64,000 nt of DNA from Anaeramoeba ignava (Eukaryota > Metamonada > Anaeramoebidae). The position numbers were made by a program, and so were the translations under genes. The notes under the pieces were generated by a model. The model was not told where the DNA came from and did no database searches. It saw nothing but the letters and a program-made list of their open reading frames with translations. Below are positions 35,401 through 46,715 of this stretch, one piece after another (position 1 is the first letter of the stretch; each line of letters starts with the position of its first letter). The DNA lies in contig JAPDFW010000124.1 in assembly GCA_028826165.1 (NCBI GenBank), forward strand, positions 97,392 to 161,391. Direction: 5' to 3'.

Positions 35401-36952
35401 TTAATTTTATAAATGAATTTTAATTTTAATTTTAATTTTTAATTTTAATTTTAATTTTAATTTTAATTTTAATTTTATAAATGAATTTTAATTTTAATTT
35501 TAATTTTATAAATGAATTTTAATTTTAATTTTTAATTTTAATTTTAATATTATAAATGAATTTTAAATTTTAATTTTAATTTTAATTTTATAAATGAATT
35601 TTAATTTTATAAATAAGTTTTAATTTTAATTTTTGTAAATGAATTTTTAATTTTAATTTTAATTTTTAATTTTAATTTTAATTTTAATTTTAATTTTAAT
35701 TTTAATTTAATTTTAATTTTATAAATTAATTTTAAATTTATAAATGAATTTTAATTTAATTTTATAAATGAATTTTAATTTAATTTTTAAAATGAATTTT
35801 AATTTAATAAATGAATTTTAATTTTTAATTTTAATTTTAATTTTAATTTTAATTTTATAAATGAATTTTAATTTTAATTTTAATTTTTAATTTTAATTTT
35901 TAATTTTAATTTTAATTTTAATTTTAATTTTGATTTTTAATTTTATAAATGAATTTTAATTTTAATTTTAATTTTATAAATGAATTTTAATTTTAATTTT
36001 AATTATAATTTTAATTTTAATTTTAATTTTAATTTTATAAATGAATTTTAATTTTAATTTTAATTTTAATTTTAATTTTAATTTTAATTTTAATTTTTAT
36101 TTTGATTTTAATTTTTATTTTAATTTTAATTTTATTTTTAATTTTAATTTTAATTTTAATTTTAATTTTAATTTTATAAATGAATTTTAATTTTAATTTA
36201 AATTTTAATTTTAATTTTAATTTTGATTTTAATTTTAATTTTATAAATTAATTTTAATTTTATAAATTAATTTTAATTTTATAAATGAATTTTAATTTTA
36301 TAAATGAATTTTAATTTAATTTTATAAATGAATTTTAATTTTAATTTTATAAATTAATTTAATTTTGTAAATGAATTTTGTAAATGAATTTTAATTTTAT
36401 AATTGAAATAAAAAAAATTTTTTTTAATAAAAGGATTGAAGAAGCCAACATACCAGTAATCAAACAATCACCATTCTGAAGCCAAATCAAGCATTCCACA
36501 GTACCATCATGAGCAGAAATATGAGAACCAGTTTTTATGACTTGTTTCAAAGAAAACGATTGCAGGTCCCAAATAAAAAGACCTTCATGACCAGCAGAAA
36601 CAAGGATAGGTTTATTAGGATGAAACAGAAGAGCAGTAACTGGGGAGACATGGTCTTCAAGGGTTTCCTCAACGGTAAAAGAAAGAGCAATATTTCCTTG
36701 TTGTGATTTTCGTTCATTTTTTTTAATCAAATAAATTGAATGATTTCCTGAAACAAATGCAAACATTGTCCCATCTGGTGACCATGCTATTGGACTCTTC
36801 TCTTGAACTCCTACTACTTTTATTGGCTTAGAACATATTGGTAAGGCTCGTGGTTTTTCGGGATCTTGTAATTCATCTTTTGCTATCTGTATTTCATCTT
36901 CTGCTTCATATTTTTTTGGTTCTTCCATTTCTAAATTATTTTTATCTGCCAT
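32434..36952 (-). CDS. WD40-repeat protein, probable double propeller
   Basis: Exons: 36952-36454, 34925-34428, 33969-33713, 33660-32434; ~826 residues starting MADKNNLEME. Splicing rebuilds a WD blade across intron 1 (GDCLITG joined to SSDTTLKAWD), which strongly supports that 1528-bp intron. Other blades: ASAGRDSTIKLWD, WSGARDNDIILW, ISASADKTIKVWE, SSSNDFTLLTW, ASCGNDHKIVVF, CTGSWDKTAKIW, VTGSENGMLRVW. About twelve to fourteen blades fit two propellers. The C-terminus is basic (SERRRRAKK). The third intron (33661-33712, 52 nt) is my best fit between IRIWSF and AITSICLDE and is less certain. Exon 4 is clearly less AT-rich than its surroundings. No specific WD40 family was recognised. Confidence 0.75.
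33970..34427. repeat. WD40 gene intron 2, repeat-filled
   Basis: 458 nt between the donor GTAAAC and the acceptor AAAAG on the minus strand, almost wholly AATTTTATAAATGAATTTT units. Confidence 0.8.
34926..36453. repeat. WD40 gene intron 1, repeat-filled (1.5 kb)
   Basis: The intron from GTATGT (minus strand, 36453) to ATAAG at 34926 consists almost only of (AATTTT)n interspersed with ATAAATGA spacers. Splicing across it restores LITGSSDTTLKAWD. Confidence 0.9.
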
Positions 36953-37065
36953 TTTTGTTTTTAATAAATAAAAAAATTTAAAAAAAAAAATGAAATTTGA
37001 AAAAGCAAAAAAAATTTTTTTTTCAATTATAAAATCTCTTTCTACATTCACTAAATCAAACTAAT

Positions 37066-37968
37066 CAATTTAATAATAAATTTAATAATCAATTTAATAA
37101 TCAATTTAATAATCAATTTAACAATAAATTTAATAATCAATTTAACAATAAATTTAATAATCAATTTAACAATCAATTTAATAATAAATTTAACAATAAA
37201 TTTAATAATAAATTTAATAATCAATTTAATAATAATTTTAATAATCAATTTAATAATAAATTTAATAATCAATTTAATAATAAATTTAACAATCAATTTA
37301 ACAATAAATTTAATAATCATTTTAACAATAAATTTAATAATTAATTTAATAATCAATTTAATAATCAATTTAATAATAAATTTAACAATCAATTTAATAA
37401 TAAATTTAATAATAAATTTAATAATCAATTTAATAATCAATTTAATAATCAATTTAATAATAAATTTAATAATCAATTTAATAATCAATTTAATAATTAA
37501 TTTAATAATCAATTTAATAATTAATTTAATAATAAATTTAATAATAAATTTAATAATAAATTTAATAATAAATTTAATAATAAATTTAATAATAAATTTA
37601 ATAATAAATTTAATAATAAATTTAATAATAAATTTAATAATAAATTTAATAATAAATTTAATAATCAATTTAATAATAAATTTAACAATCAATTTAATAA
37701 TAAATTTAATAATAAATTTTATAATCAATTTAATAATAAATTTAATAATCAATTTAATAATAATTTTAATAATCAATTTAATAATAAATTTAATAATAAT
37801 TTTAATAATCAATTTAATAATCAATTTAATAATCAATTTAATAATAAATTTAATAATAAATTTAATAATCAATTTAACAATCAATTTAATAATAAATTTA
37901 ATAATAAATTTAATAATAATTTTAATAATAAATTTAATAATAATTTTAATAATAAATTCCAAAACCAA
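37066..37968. repeat. 12-bp minisatellite (TTTAATAATCAA/AAA)n
   Basis: About 75 tandem 12-bp units between the WD40 gene start and the HID1 gene end. The minus-strand open frame (IIKFIIKL)n is a by-product of a unit length divisible by three. Confidence 0.95.
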
Positions 37969-38097
37969 TTTTAATAATCTTTTTTTATTGTCTTTTGTTA
38001 TTTAGATTTGTTTTGTAAAGAAAAGAAAGAAAGTGTGAAAGAATAAGAAAGAGAATAAGAAAAATTTTTAAATGAATTATTTTTCTTTTTCATTTGA

Positions 38098-41000
38098 TTA
38101 ATCATCAGAATTAGAATCAGAATTAGAATTAGAATTAGAATTAGAATTAGAATTTGAATTAGAATGTAAATCTGAATTTGAATCTAGATGTAAATCGGAA
38201 TCAGAATCTTGATTTTGATTTTGTTTTTGATTTTGTTTATCATTTTGTTTATCATTTTGATTTTGTTTATCATTTTGTTTATCATTTTGTTTATCATTTT
38301 GTTTATCATTTTGTTTATCATTTTGTTTATCATTTTGTTTTTCATTTTGTTTATCATTTTGTTTTTGATCTTGTTTTTGATTTTGTTTATCATTTTGTTT
38401 ATCATTTTGTTTATCATTTTGTTTATCATTTTGTTTATCATTTTGTTTATCATTTTGTTTATCATTTTGTTTATCATTTTGTTTATCATTTTGTTTTTGA
38501 TTTTGTTTATCATTTTGTTTTTGATTTTGTTTTTGATTTTGTTTATCATTTTGTTTATCATTTTGTTTTTGATTTTGTTTATCATTTTGTTTATCATTTT
38601 GTTTTTGATTTTGTTTTTGATTTTGTTTATCATTTTGTTTATCATTTTGTTTTTGATTTTGTTTATCATTTTGTTTATCATTTTGTTTTTGATTTTGTTT
38701 ATCATTTTGTTTATCATTTTGTTTTTGATTTTGTTTATCATTTTGTTTATCATTTTGTTTTTCATCTTGTTTATCATTTTGTTTTGTTTCAATTATTGGA
38801 GTGACTAAAAACAAAACTACATTTGAAAGATAAAAAACTGAAGCTTCATTTTTTGAAATATAAAATAAACTCCATAAATAAGTTGAAAACCATAAATCAA
38901 TTTGAGGTGTTCTTGGAAAAATATTCAAAGTAATTGTTGAAGGAATTGGAATTAATCCAAGTAATGTTGTGTTTTGTAAATATTCCATAACTTGAACATC
39001 AGAAAATCTTTTAATATTCCCATATTTTTCAATTAATTTCATTTGAATAACTCGTGTTAGATTTAAAATAGGATGAATTGCAATTCTTGAATGCCAATAT
39101 TCAAACCATTCTTTAGTTGGTTTAAAAGTTGCCTTTTTTTTATTTTTATTTGAATTTTAATTTTAATTTTATTTTTATTTTTAATTTTTATTTTTAATTT
39201 TATTTTTATTTTTAATTTTATTTTTAATTTTAATTTTATTTTTATTTTAATTTTAATTTTAATTTTAATTTTAATTTTAATTTTAATTTTATTTTTATTT
39301 TTAATTTTAATTAAATTGAATTTTAATTTTAATTTTAATTAAATTGAATTTTTTACATTTTCTGGAACAAATTTTTTAAATCTTTCATATGTAAGCTTTC
39401 CTAATTTAACAAACATTGTTTTTCGTTTTAAAACCTCAAAAACAAAGTTCATATTTCCTTTTAAATTTAATCATCAAAAAAAAAAAATAAATAAAATAAA
39501 ATGAAATTTTTTGAATTTTCTTTGATAAAAATACCTTTAAATTGATAATGAATTAAATTGTTCAAAATTCTAAATAAATTCCAAAGTGAAATATAATTTT
39601 TTTCATCAAGACATAAATATCTAAAAATAAATAAAAATTAAATTAATATTTAAAATTGAAATTTGAAATTTGAATTTTAATTTCAATTTAAATTTAAATT
39701 TTGTACTTGGGATTCATAAAATATTTCACAAGATCACATAATTTCTTAGAAGATTCTGTTGATATGGAATAAATAAAAGGTGATGAATTAACAAGAACAT
39801 GAAGTATCTTCTCATGAACAAATTGAGATGAAGACGAAAAAGAAGCAGAAATAATCACATAGTAAAAAATAATAATCATCAAATCTCCATAATTTCCTGA
39901 CAGAGAAGTATTCATAATTTCAATCTTCTTTTCCATTTTTCGATTTAATAAATTCCCAAAATCTCGATTCTCACTTAAAGAAACAAGAACAAATAAACAA
40001 GCAAATAAAACTCCATTTTTATGATTATCACTAAATATTCAATCAAATCAAATCAAAATAAATTAAATCAAATTAAAATATTTTTCTATCATTAATTTTT
40101 TGTTTTTTGAAATTCATTAATAAATCCATAAATACCGATTTTGAGCAATTGAATCTAATATTGAAACTAATATTTTCGTTAATGATTCACTTGAAAGCAA
40201 ATAATTTTTAAATTTCAAATTTTCTTGTATTAATTTCCATAATAATGCCATTGATTCTGAAAAACATTCAACATTTTGATAGGAATTTGGTAGAATTGAA
40301 TTTGTTACATCCATTGGGTTATTGATTAAAATTGAAAGTCCTGTGAAAATGAATTCAAATTCTTTTTGTGAAGAAAATGATTGAAGGAATTGAATAAAAA
40401 TATTGTTTTGAAAAGGAACATTTTGATTTTTATCAAGATTTTGAATTTCATTTTGATTTTCATTATTTTTTTCATTTTGATTTTGATTTTCATTTTGATT
40501 TTGATTTTGATTTTCATTTTGATTTTGATTTTCATTTTGATTTTGATTTTCATTTTGATTTTGATTTTCATTTTGATTTTGATTTTGATTTTCATTTTCA
40601 TTTTGATTTTCATTATTTTTTTCATTTTGATTTTGATTTTCATTATTTTTTTCATTTTCATTTTGATTTTCATTATTTTTTTCATTTTGATTTTGATTTT
40701 CATTTTGATTTTCATTTTCATTTTGATTTTGATTTTGATTTTGATTTCGGAATTGATAATATAATTTATGGTAATCCAATGCTGCTAATAAAACCTTTTA
40801 ATTTTAAATTCAATTTTAATTTTAAATTCAATTTTAATTTTAAATTCAATTTTAATTTTAAATTCAATTTTAATTTTAATTTTAAATTCAATTTTGAATT
40901 CAAATTCATTTTTAAATTCAAATTTAATTTTATTTTAATTATTGATTTTTACATGAAAAGATTGCTTTGTTAAACCTTGTTTTGTATCAGTAAATACTGA

Positions 41001-43068
41001 AGATGCATAAGGTATTCCTTTCCAAAAATATGGATTATATGATAAAACAATATTAATTAAAGAAAATACTAATAATTTCTTATATAATCCATTGTGTTCA
41101 ACCAAAATATATTCCAACCATTTGTTTTGAAAAAGATAATAATTTTCTATCAGAAATAAAAATATATTAATTTTAATTTTAATTTTCAAAATGAATTTTA
41201 ATTTTATAAATCAATTTTATAAATCAATTTTAATTTTAATTTTAATTTTAATTTTAAATTTTAATTTTATAAATCAATTTTATAAATCAATTTTAATTTT
41301 AATTTTAATTTTAATTTTAATTTAATTTTAATTTTAATTTTAAATTTATAAATCAATTTTAATTTTAATTTGAAATTACTTTGATCAACATAAAGTGTTT
41401 CTGAAAAACATGATAATAAACATTTCAAAAGTTCTGTTAATCTTAAATTAATTTGAGAAGAAGTTCCTTTAAAATTTGTATCAATTTTATACATAAATTT
41501 CGATTTTAACTTTTTTTGAGGTTTTTCAATATTATCTTGATTAACTGTTTTTTGAGTTTTTGGAAAAACTGGAATAATTCCATGTTCCCAAATTAATTCT
41601 TGAAATGCTTTTTGTAATTTTCTATCTGTTTGAATTTTCTTTTTTGGTGAATCATGGTTTTGAATAAAATAATCATAATATATTTTTGTTGATATATCCA
41701 AAGTGAAATCTGGAAGAAACATTAATTGAAGTAATAAATCGATTAAATGATATGCAAGAGGTTTAGTTTTATCTCTTGGAGGAAGAGTTTGATTTTTTTC
41801 TTTTTCATTTTCATTATCATTTAATTTTTCTTTTTCTTTTTCTTTTTCATTTTCATTTTCATTTTCATTTTCATTTTCATTTTCAATTTCTTTTTCAATT
41901 TCTTTTTCATTTAAATTTAATTTTTCAATTTCACTTTCATTTTCATTTTCATTTTCATTTTCATTTAAATTTTCATTTAAATTTTCTTCAATTTTCCAAA
42001 ATATTTCATCTACTAATCTTTTCCCATTTAGATTTGGTTTCTGTTCAAATAAAAATGGCATAATTCTTGTAATTACGCGAAGTACATTTCTTAAAATACT
42101 TTCATTTTCTCCAGTATAAGTTCCATCTCTTTTATAAAAAAATAGAAAACGCTCAATTTTTGTTATTGACTTTTTTTTTTTAAAATTAAAATTAAAATTA
42201 AAATTAAAATTAAAATTATAATTAAAATTAAAATTAAAATTCATTTATAATATTAAAATTAAAATTAAAATTCATTTATAAATTTAAAATTAAAATTAAA
42301 ATTCATTTATAAATTTAAATTTAAAATTAAAATTCATTTATAAATTTAAAATTAAAATTAAAATTCATTTATAAATTTAAAATTAAAATTAAAATTGAAA
42401 TTAAAATAGAAATTAAAATTAAAATTGAAATTAAAATTAAAATTAAAATTAAAATTGAAAATTAAAATTTAAAATTAAAATTAAAATTAAAATTCATTTA
42501 TAAATTTAAAATTAAAATTAAAATTATTAAAATTAAAATTAAAATTAAAATTAAAATTCATTTATAATATTAATTTAAAATTAATATTAAAATTAAAATT
42601 AATAATTAAAATTAAAATCAAAATTAAAATTAAAATTAAAATTAAAATTCATTTATAATATTAATATTAAAATTGAAATTAAAATTAAAATTAAAATTAA
42701 AATTAAAATTAAAATTAAAATTGAAATTAAAATTAAAATTAAAATTGAAATTAAAATTGAAATTAAAATTGAAATTAAAATTAAAATTAAAATTAAAATT
42801 AAAATTAAAATTCATTTATAATATTAAAATCCATTTATAAAAATATTAAAATGAAACCAACAATATTAATAATTGAAACTATATTTATTGGTTGTAAATC
42901 TCGAATTTTTCGTATATCTTGTGGTGTTAATAAAGAATAAACATCATTTTCTGTTGTTGGAGATCTGAAAAAAGTATTCCAAAACTCAATATTTGATTCT
43001 GGAATTTCTTTTTCAAATAAAATAAAAACTGACTTTCGAAAAACTTGTTTTGATTGATTTCCACCCAT
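38098..43068 (-). CDS. HID1: HID1 family protein with long QNDK tail
   Basis: Eight exons: 43068-42880, 42169-41380, 41146-40953, 40794-40136, 40030-39707, 39620-39535, 39457-39357, 39132-38098; ~1125 residues. All junctions are GT-AG and in phase. The N-terminus MGGNQSKQVFRKSVFIL matches the myristoylated MG...SK..FRKAV start of HID1. Collinear family blocks follow: VLRVITRIMPFLFE, LMFLPDFTLD, LTELLKCLLSCFSETLYV, YWKGIPYAS-like FWKGIPYASSVFTD, HVLLAALDYHKL, QFKGNMNFVFEVLKRKTMF, and C-terminal KEWFEYWHSRI, VMEYLQNTTLLGLIPIPS, LWFSTYLWSLFYI. HID1 acts at the trans-Golgi in dense-core vesicle and secretory cargo sorting. Added are NQNEN tracts and a C-terminal run of ~190 residues of QNDK/QNQK ending in an acidic Ser/Asn tail, which the animal protein lacks. 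Confidence 0.93.
39133..39356. repeat. HID1 intron 7, TTTTATTTTTA-type repeats
   Basis: A 224-nt intron made of ATTTT words, with donor GTAAAA at 39356 and acceptor AAAAAAAG at 39133 on the minus strand. Confidence 0.8.
41147..41379. repeat. HID1 intron 2, ATAAATCAATTTTAATTTT repeats
   Basis: 233 nt, largely the same repeat family as the WD40 introns. The AATTTT strand lies on the plus strand. Confidence 0.8.
42170..42879. repeat. HID1 intron 1, repeat-filled, inverted orientation
   Basis: 710 nt of AAAATTAAAATTCATTTATAA units. This is the reverse complement of the family in HID1 intron 2 and in the WD40 introns, so the repeat occurs in both orientations within one gene. Confidence 0.85.
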
Positions 43069-43224
43069 TTTTATTATTAGAAAAAAAGAAAAAAAAGAAA
43101 AAAATGGTAAAAAAAAAATGAAAAAAAAAATTTAAAAAAAAAAAAAGAAAAAAAATTTTTGTTTTTAAATTTAATTAAAAAAAAATATTTTTGAATTGAA
43201 TTTAAATTGAATTTAAAACTGCTT

Positions 43225-43614
43225 CTATTTTTGTTCATTTGTATTTAATTCGTTTGAATTTTTTGCTAATTGAGTTTGAATTTTCTTTTTACTTCTTTTT
43301 TTTCTTGGTTTTTTATTTTTGTTTTTAATTTTCTTTTTAAGAGAACTCATATTTTCTTTAATAAGACCAGCATAAGAAATTTGGAAACTAACAATATCTC
43401 TTTGATGAATATGAGTTGATATTTTTTTTTCACCATCAGTTGCTCTTATTAAACAAAAATATTCATGCGTTTCGTTTTTTTTGTTTTCGTTTTTTTTCTT
43501 ATGTGGCGCTACTCCATTCGTTCGTTTAAATGTTATAAATACACTTCCTTTCTTTTGATTTTTTTGAAATAATATTGCTAATTGTCGAAGAAATTCTTGA
43601 TATTTTAAAAGCAT
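43225..43614 (-). CDS. SRP14: Signal recognition particle subunit SRP14
   Basis: A single-exon protein of 129 residues. FLRQLAILFQKNQKKGSVFI, CLIRATDGEKKIST, FQISYAGLIKENMSSLKKK match the SRP14 fold in order (SGSV.IT.K, LLRA..GKKKIST, FQ..Y...L...M..LKK). It is followed by a basic Lys-rich tail. SRP14 pairs with SRP9 on the Alu domain of SRP RNA and causes elongation arrest in co-translational targeting. The insert PHKKKNENKKNETHE between strands is family-typical in position. It lies 156 bp upstream of HID1 on the same strand. Confidence 0.95.
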   Translation of the reverse strand: MLLKYQEFLRQLAILFQKNQKKGSVFITFKRTNGVAPHKKKNENKKNETHEYFCLIRATDGEKKISTHIHQRDIVSFQISYAGLIKENMSSLKKKIKNKNKKPRKKRSKKKIQTQLAKNSNELNTNEQK

Positions 43615-43617
43615 TTT

Positions 43618-43645
43618 ACAAAATGAAAAAAATGAAAAAAATAAA
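43618..43645 (-). promoter_or_regulatory. Inr-like doubled TTTCATTTTTTTCATTTT before SRP14
   Basis: On the minus strand TTTTTTTCATTTTTTTCATTTTGTAAA sits within 25 bases of the SRP14 ATG and matches the start-proximal motif of other genes. Confidence 0.45.
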
Positions 43646-43664
43646 ATTCAAAAATTAAAAAAAT

Positions 43665-44535
43665 TAAAAAATTTAAATTAAGAATAATCAATAATTAGAT
43701 TTGAAATTAATTTTACTTTATATTTTATTAATATTTATTTATTTAAAATAATATAAAGTTATTCTTAAAAATTAAATAAAATTAATAAAATATTTTAATT
43801 AATTTATTTCAAAATTTAAATCAAAAATAATCAATAATTAGTTTTGAAATTAATTTTATTTTATATATTTTATTAATATTTCTTTATTTAAAATAATATA
43901 AAACTTAATTTAAAAATTAAATAAAATTAATAAAATATTTTAATTAATTTATTTCAAAATTTAAATTAAGAATAATCAATAATTAGATTTGAAATTAATT
44001 TTATTTTATATATTTTATTAATATTTCTTTATTTAAAATAATATAAAGTTATTCCCAAAAATAAAATAAAATTAATAAAATATTTTAATTAATTTATTTC
44101 AAAATTTAAATCAAGAATAATCAATAATTAGATTTGAAATTAATTTTATTTTATATATTTTATTAATATTTCTTTATTTAAAATAATATAAAACTTAATT
44201 TAAAAATTAAATAAAATTAATAAAATATTTTAATTAATTTATTTCAAAATTTAAATCAAGAATAATCAATAATTAGATTTGAAATTAATTTTATTTTATA
44301 TATTTTATTAATATTTATTTATTTAAAACAATATAAAGTTATTCTTAAAAATTAAATAAAATTAATAAAATATTTTAATTAATTTATTTCAAAATTTAAA
44401 TCAAGAATAATCAATAATTAGTTTTGAAATTAATTTTATTTTATATATTTTATTAATATTTCTTTATTTAAAATAATATAAAGTTATTCTTAAAAATTAA
44501 ATAAAATTAATAAAATATTTTAATTAAAAAAATTT
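43665..44535. repeat. Satellite C, left block, six ~145-bp units
   Basis: CAATAATTAGWTTTGAAATT recurs at 43689, 43832, 43977, 44122, 44267 and 44412 (143-145 bp). The block starts with AAATTTAAATTAAGAATAATC and ends TAAAATATTTTAATTAAAAA, the same boundaries as the right block at 46243-46670. Confidence 0.92.
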
Positions 44536-44545
44536 TTTGGAGATT

Positions 44546-46147
44546 TTAAATAAAATAAGTCTCAAGTTCATCAACAACCCAGGAATTATAAGAACCAGAT
44601 AAATAACTTCTGGATTCAGTTGTTCCATAATAAATTCCATTCGGGAGACAAAATGTAATACCAAAATTTGAATATCCGGATTGTAAACTAGAATCCAAAA
44701 AAAAATCACAATTCAAAAAGCCTTTCTTGCCGCCAAAATAGGGACCATATTTCGACAAACGATAATATATTGCATATTTTTCTTGATCTTGCTGGATTCT
44801 AAATTTTTCTGGCTTTCTATCTCCTTTATCATTTCTTAATGAGAAAATAAATGCATTTTGATCTTGAATGAAATCATAATCTTGATTTTCATAAATTCCA
44901 CTCCATTTTGATTTATCATTTGTCCATCCAACTTGAGTAAAACCTCCAAAAATAAAATTATCTTCTGTTTTGATAATAACTAATGTTTTTCCTTTCCCAT
45001 CAACTGCTTTATGCCAATTTTGAGAAGAAAATCCATCTCTTTTTGCTGAAAATCCTTTTTTCATTTTAGAAAAAAAATCATTATCATTTATCCATTCTTG
45101 TAATTTCTTAACATATTCAATATCTTTAATAATTTCTGAGTCTGCAAAAATCTTTTGTAATTGTTCAAATTCTTTTCGAAAAAGATGAAAAGTTGGTTTC
45201 ATTTTAGCAACTTTTTTCTTCCATTTCTCTTTTATTTCCTTTTTCATTTTTTGATTTTCCTTCTCTTTGTTTTCAATTTTCTTATCTTTTTTTTTATCTT
45301 GAATTTCAAAAATAGTTCTTTCAAAAGGAATTAAAAAAGAATTTGGAAGAAAAATATCAAATTGTTTTAATTTATCAAAATCTTGTTTTGAAATTGAATC
45401 TTTATCAAATAATGAAAAAAAAGAATGAAATAATCTTTTCTTTGCATTCATTTTGTGTTTATATTTCTTTAATTTTAATGATTTAACTCTTTTTTTAATC
45501 CAATTATTTAAAAATTGAAAAAAATCAAATTGAAAAATTTCTTTTTTTTCTTGTTTAAATTGAATAAATTTGATAATTTCTTCTTTAGTTAAATTGAATA
45601 AATTCTCATTATTTTGAATTTGGGAAAAATTTTGATTTATTAATTCAAAACATTTTATTTCAATTTCATTTGAATTTAAATTTCGATTTTGGAATAAAAA
45701 TTGGAAAAAATTTGAATAATTAATTGAATTTAAAATTTTTTTTTGAATAATTTCTTTCAATAAATTTAATTTAAAATAAATTGAAATTTCTAATAATTGA
45801 ATAAGATTTTCTTGATTCTCAAAAGAAATATTTCCATAATAAATATAACTCAAAATTGATTCCATTTCTTTTTTATTAAATTGATTTAAAGAAATAGAAA
45901 GAGATTCTTGCCTTAATGATTCATTAAAAAAAGGAGATCTTGAAGATAAAATTGATTTATGAACTTTAATTTCAAAAGGATTTGATTTATTCTCAACAAA
46001 AATTGAAAAATCTTTAAATGAATTTCCATTTAAAAGGTTTGAATAATCTTTAATTAAATTTTTTGTTACTTTTTTTTCTAAATTTTTCATTTCATTTTCA
46101 TTTTGATTTTGATTTGCATTTTCAATTTGGTTATTATTATTATCCAT
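44546..46147 (-). CDS. BTB-BACK-TLDc protein
   Basis: A single-exon protein of 533 residues. Residues ~45-145 form a BTB/POZ domain (FKDFSIFVE, FEIKVHKSILSSRSPFFNE, LSYIYYGNISF). Residues ~150-250 form a BACK-like helical region. Residues ~285-335 are a basic coiled coil. Residues ~365-533 are TLDc (KGFSAKRDGFSSQNWH, TLVIIKTEDNFIFGGFT, NAFIFSLRN, GTTESRSYLSGSYNSWVVDE). BTB-BACK proteins commonly act as cullin-3 adaptors; TLDc may bind V-ATPase. Both are family knowledge. The gene is flanked by satellite C on both sides, about 10-20 bp beyond its stop and ~95 bp before its start. Confidence 0.93.
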   Translation of the reverse strand: MDNNNNQIENANQNQNENEMKNLEKKVTKNLIKDYSNLLNGNSFKDFSIFVENKSNPFEIKVHKSILSSRSPFFNESLRQESLSISLNQFNKKEMESILSYIYYGNISFENQENLIQLLEISIYFKLNLLKEIIQKKILNSINYSNFFQFLFQNRNLNSNEIEIKCFELINQNFSQIQNNENLFNLTKEEIIKFIQFKQEKKEIFQFDFFQFLNNWIKKRVKSLKLKKYKHKMNAKKRLFHSFFSLFDKDSISKQDFDKLKQFDIFLPNSFLIPFERTIFEIQDKKKDKKIENKEKENQKMKKEIKEKWKKKVAKMKPTFHLFRKEFEQLQKIFADSEIIKDIEYVKKLQEWINDNDFFSKMKKGFSAKRDGFSSQNWHKAVDGKGKTLVIIKTEDNFIFGGFTQVGWTNDKSKWSGIYENQDYDFIQDQNAFIFSLRNDKGDRKPEKFRIQQDQEKYAIYYRLSKYGPYFGGKKGFLNCDFFLDSSLQSGYSNFGITFCLPNGIYYGTTESRSYLSGSYNSWVVDELETYFI

Positions 46148-46242
46148 TTTGTTTTGTGTTTTTTGGTTTTGTGTTTTTGTTTTTTGTTTTGTTAAAAAAA
46201 ATGAAAAAAATAAAGGAAAAAAAAATGAATAAAAAAATTAAA

Positions 46243-46670
46243 AAATTTAAATTAAGAATAATCAATAATTAGTTTTGAAATTAATTTTATTTTATATATT
46301 TTATTAATATTTATTTATTTAAAATAATATAAAACTTAATTTAAAAATAAAATAAAATTAATAAAATATTTTAATTAATTTATTTCAAAATTTAAATTAA
46401 GAATAATCAATAATTAGATTTGAAATTAATTTATTTTTTATATTTTATTAATATTTATTTATTTAAAATAATATAAAGTTATTCCCAAAAATTAAATAAA
46501 ATAAATAAAATATTTTAATTAATTTATTTCAAAATTTAAATCAAGAATAATCAATAATTAGTTTTGAAATTAATTTTATTTTATATATTTTATTAATATT
46601 TATTTATTTAAAATAATATAAAGTTATTCCCAAAAATAAAATAAAATTAATAAAATATTTTAAATTAAAA
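46243..46670. repeat. Satellite C, right block, three ~145-bp units
   Basis: CAATAATTAG at 46263, 46408 and 46552, in the same orientation as the left block. It ends about 45 bp before the ygeW-like start codon. Confidence 0.92.
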
Positions 46671-46684
46671 AATTTTTTTTTGTT

Positions 46685-46715
46685 TTTTTTTTTCATTTTT
46701 TTTCCAACAAAGAAA
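46685..46715 (+). promoter_or_regulatory. Inr-like TTTTTTCATTTTTTTT before ygeW
   Basis: A T-tract with one TCATTTTTT lies 13-30 bases upstream of ATG 46716, immediately after satellite C. Confidence 0.45.

Noticed and set aside
37051-37968. 305-codon minus-strand frame of (IIKFIIKL)n
   Set aside because: A 12-bp minisatellite divisible by three; no start context, splice partner or protein-like composition.
38178-38808. Plus-strand Tyr/His/Phe- and Ile/Leu-rich frames
   Set aside because: Antisense and other-frame readings of the QNDK repeat in the HID1 3' exon.
40381-40764. Ile/Leu/Phe-rich plus-strand frame suggesting a membrane protein
   Set aside because: Antisense of the Asn/Gln/Glu tract in HID1 exon 4.
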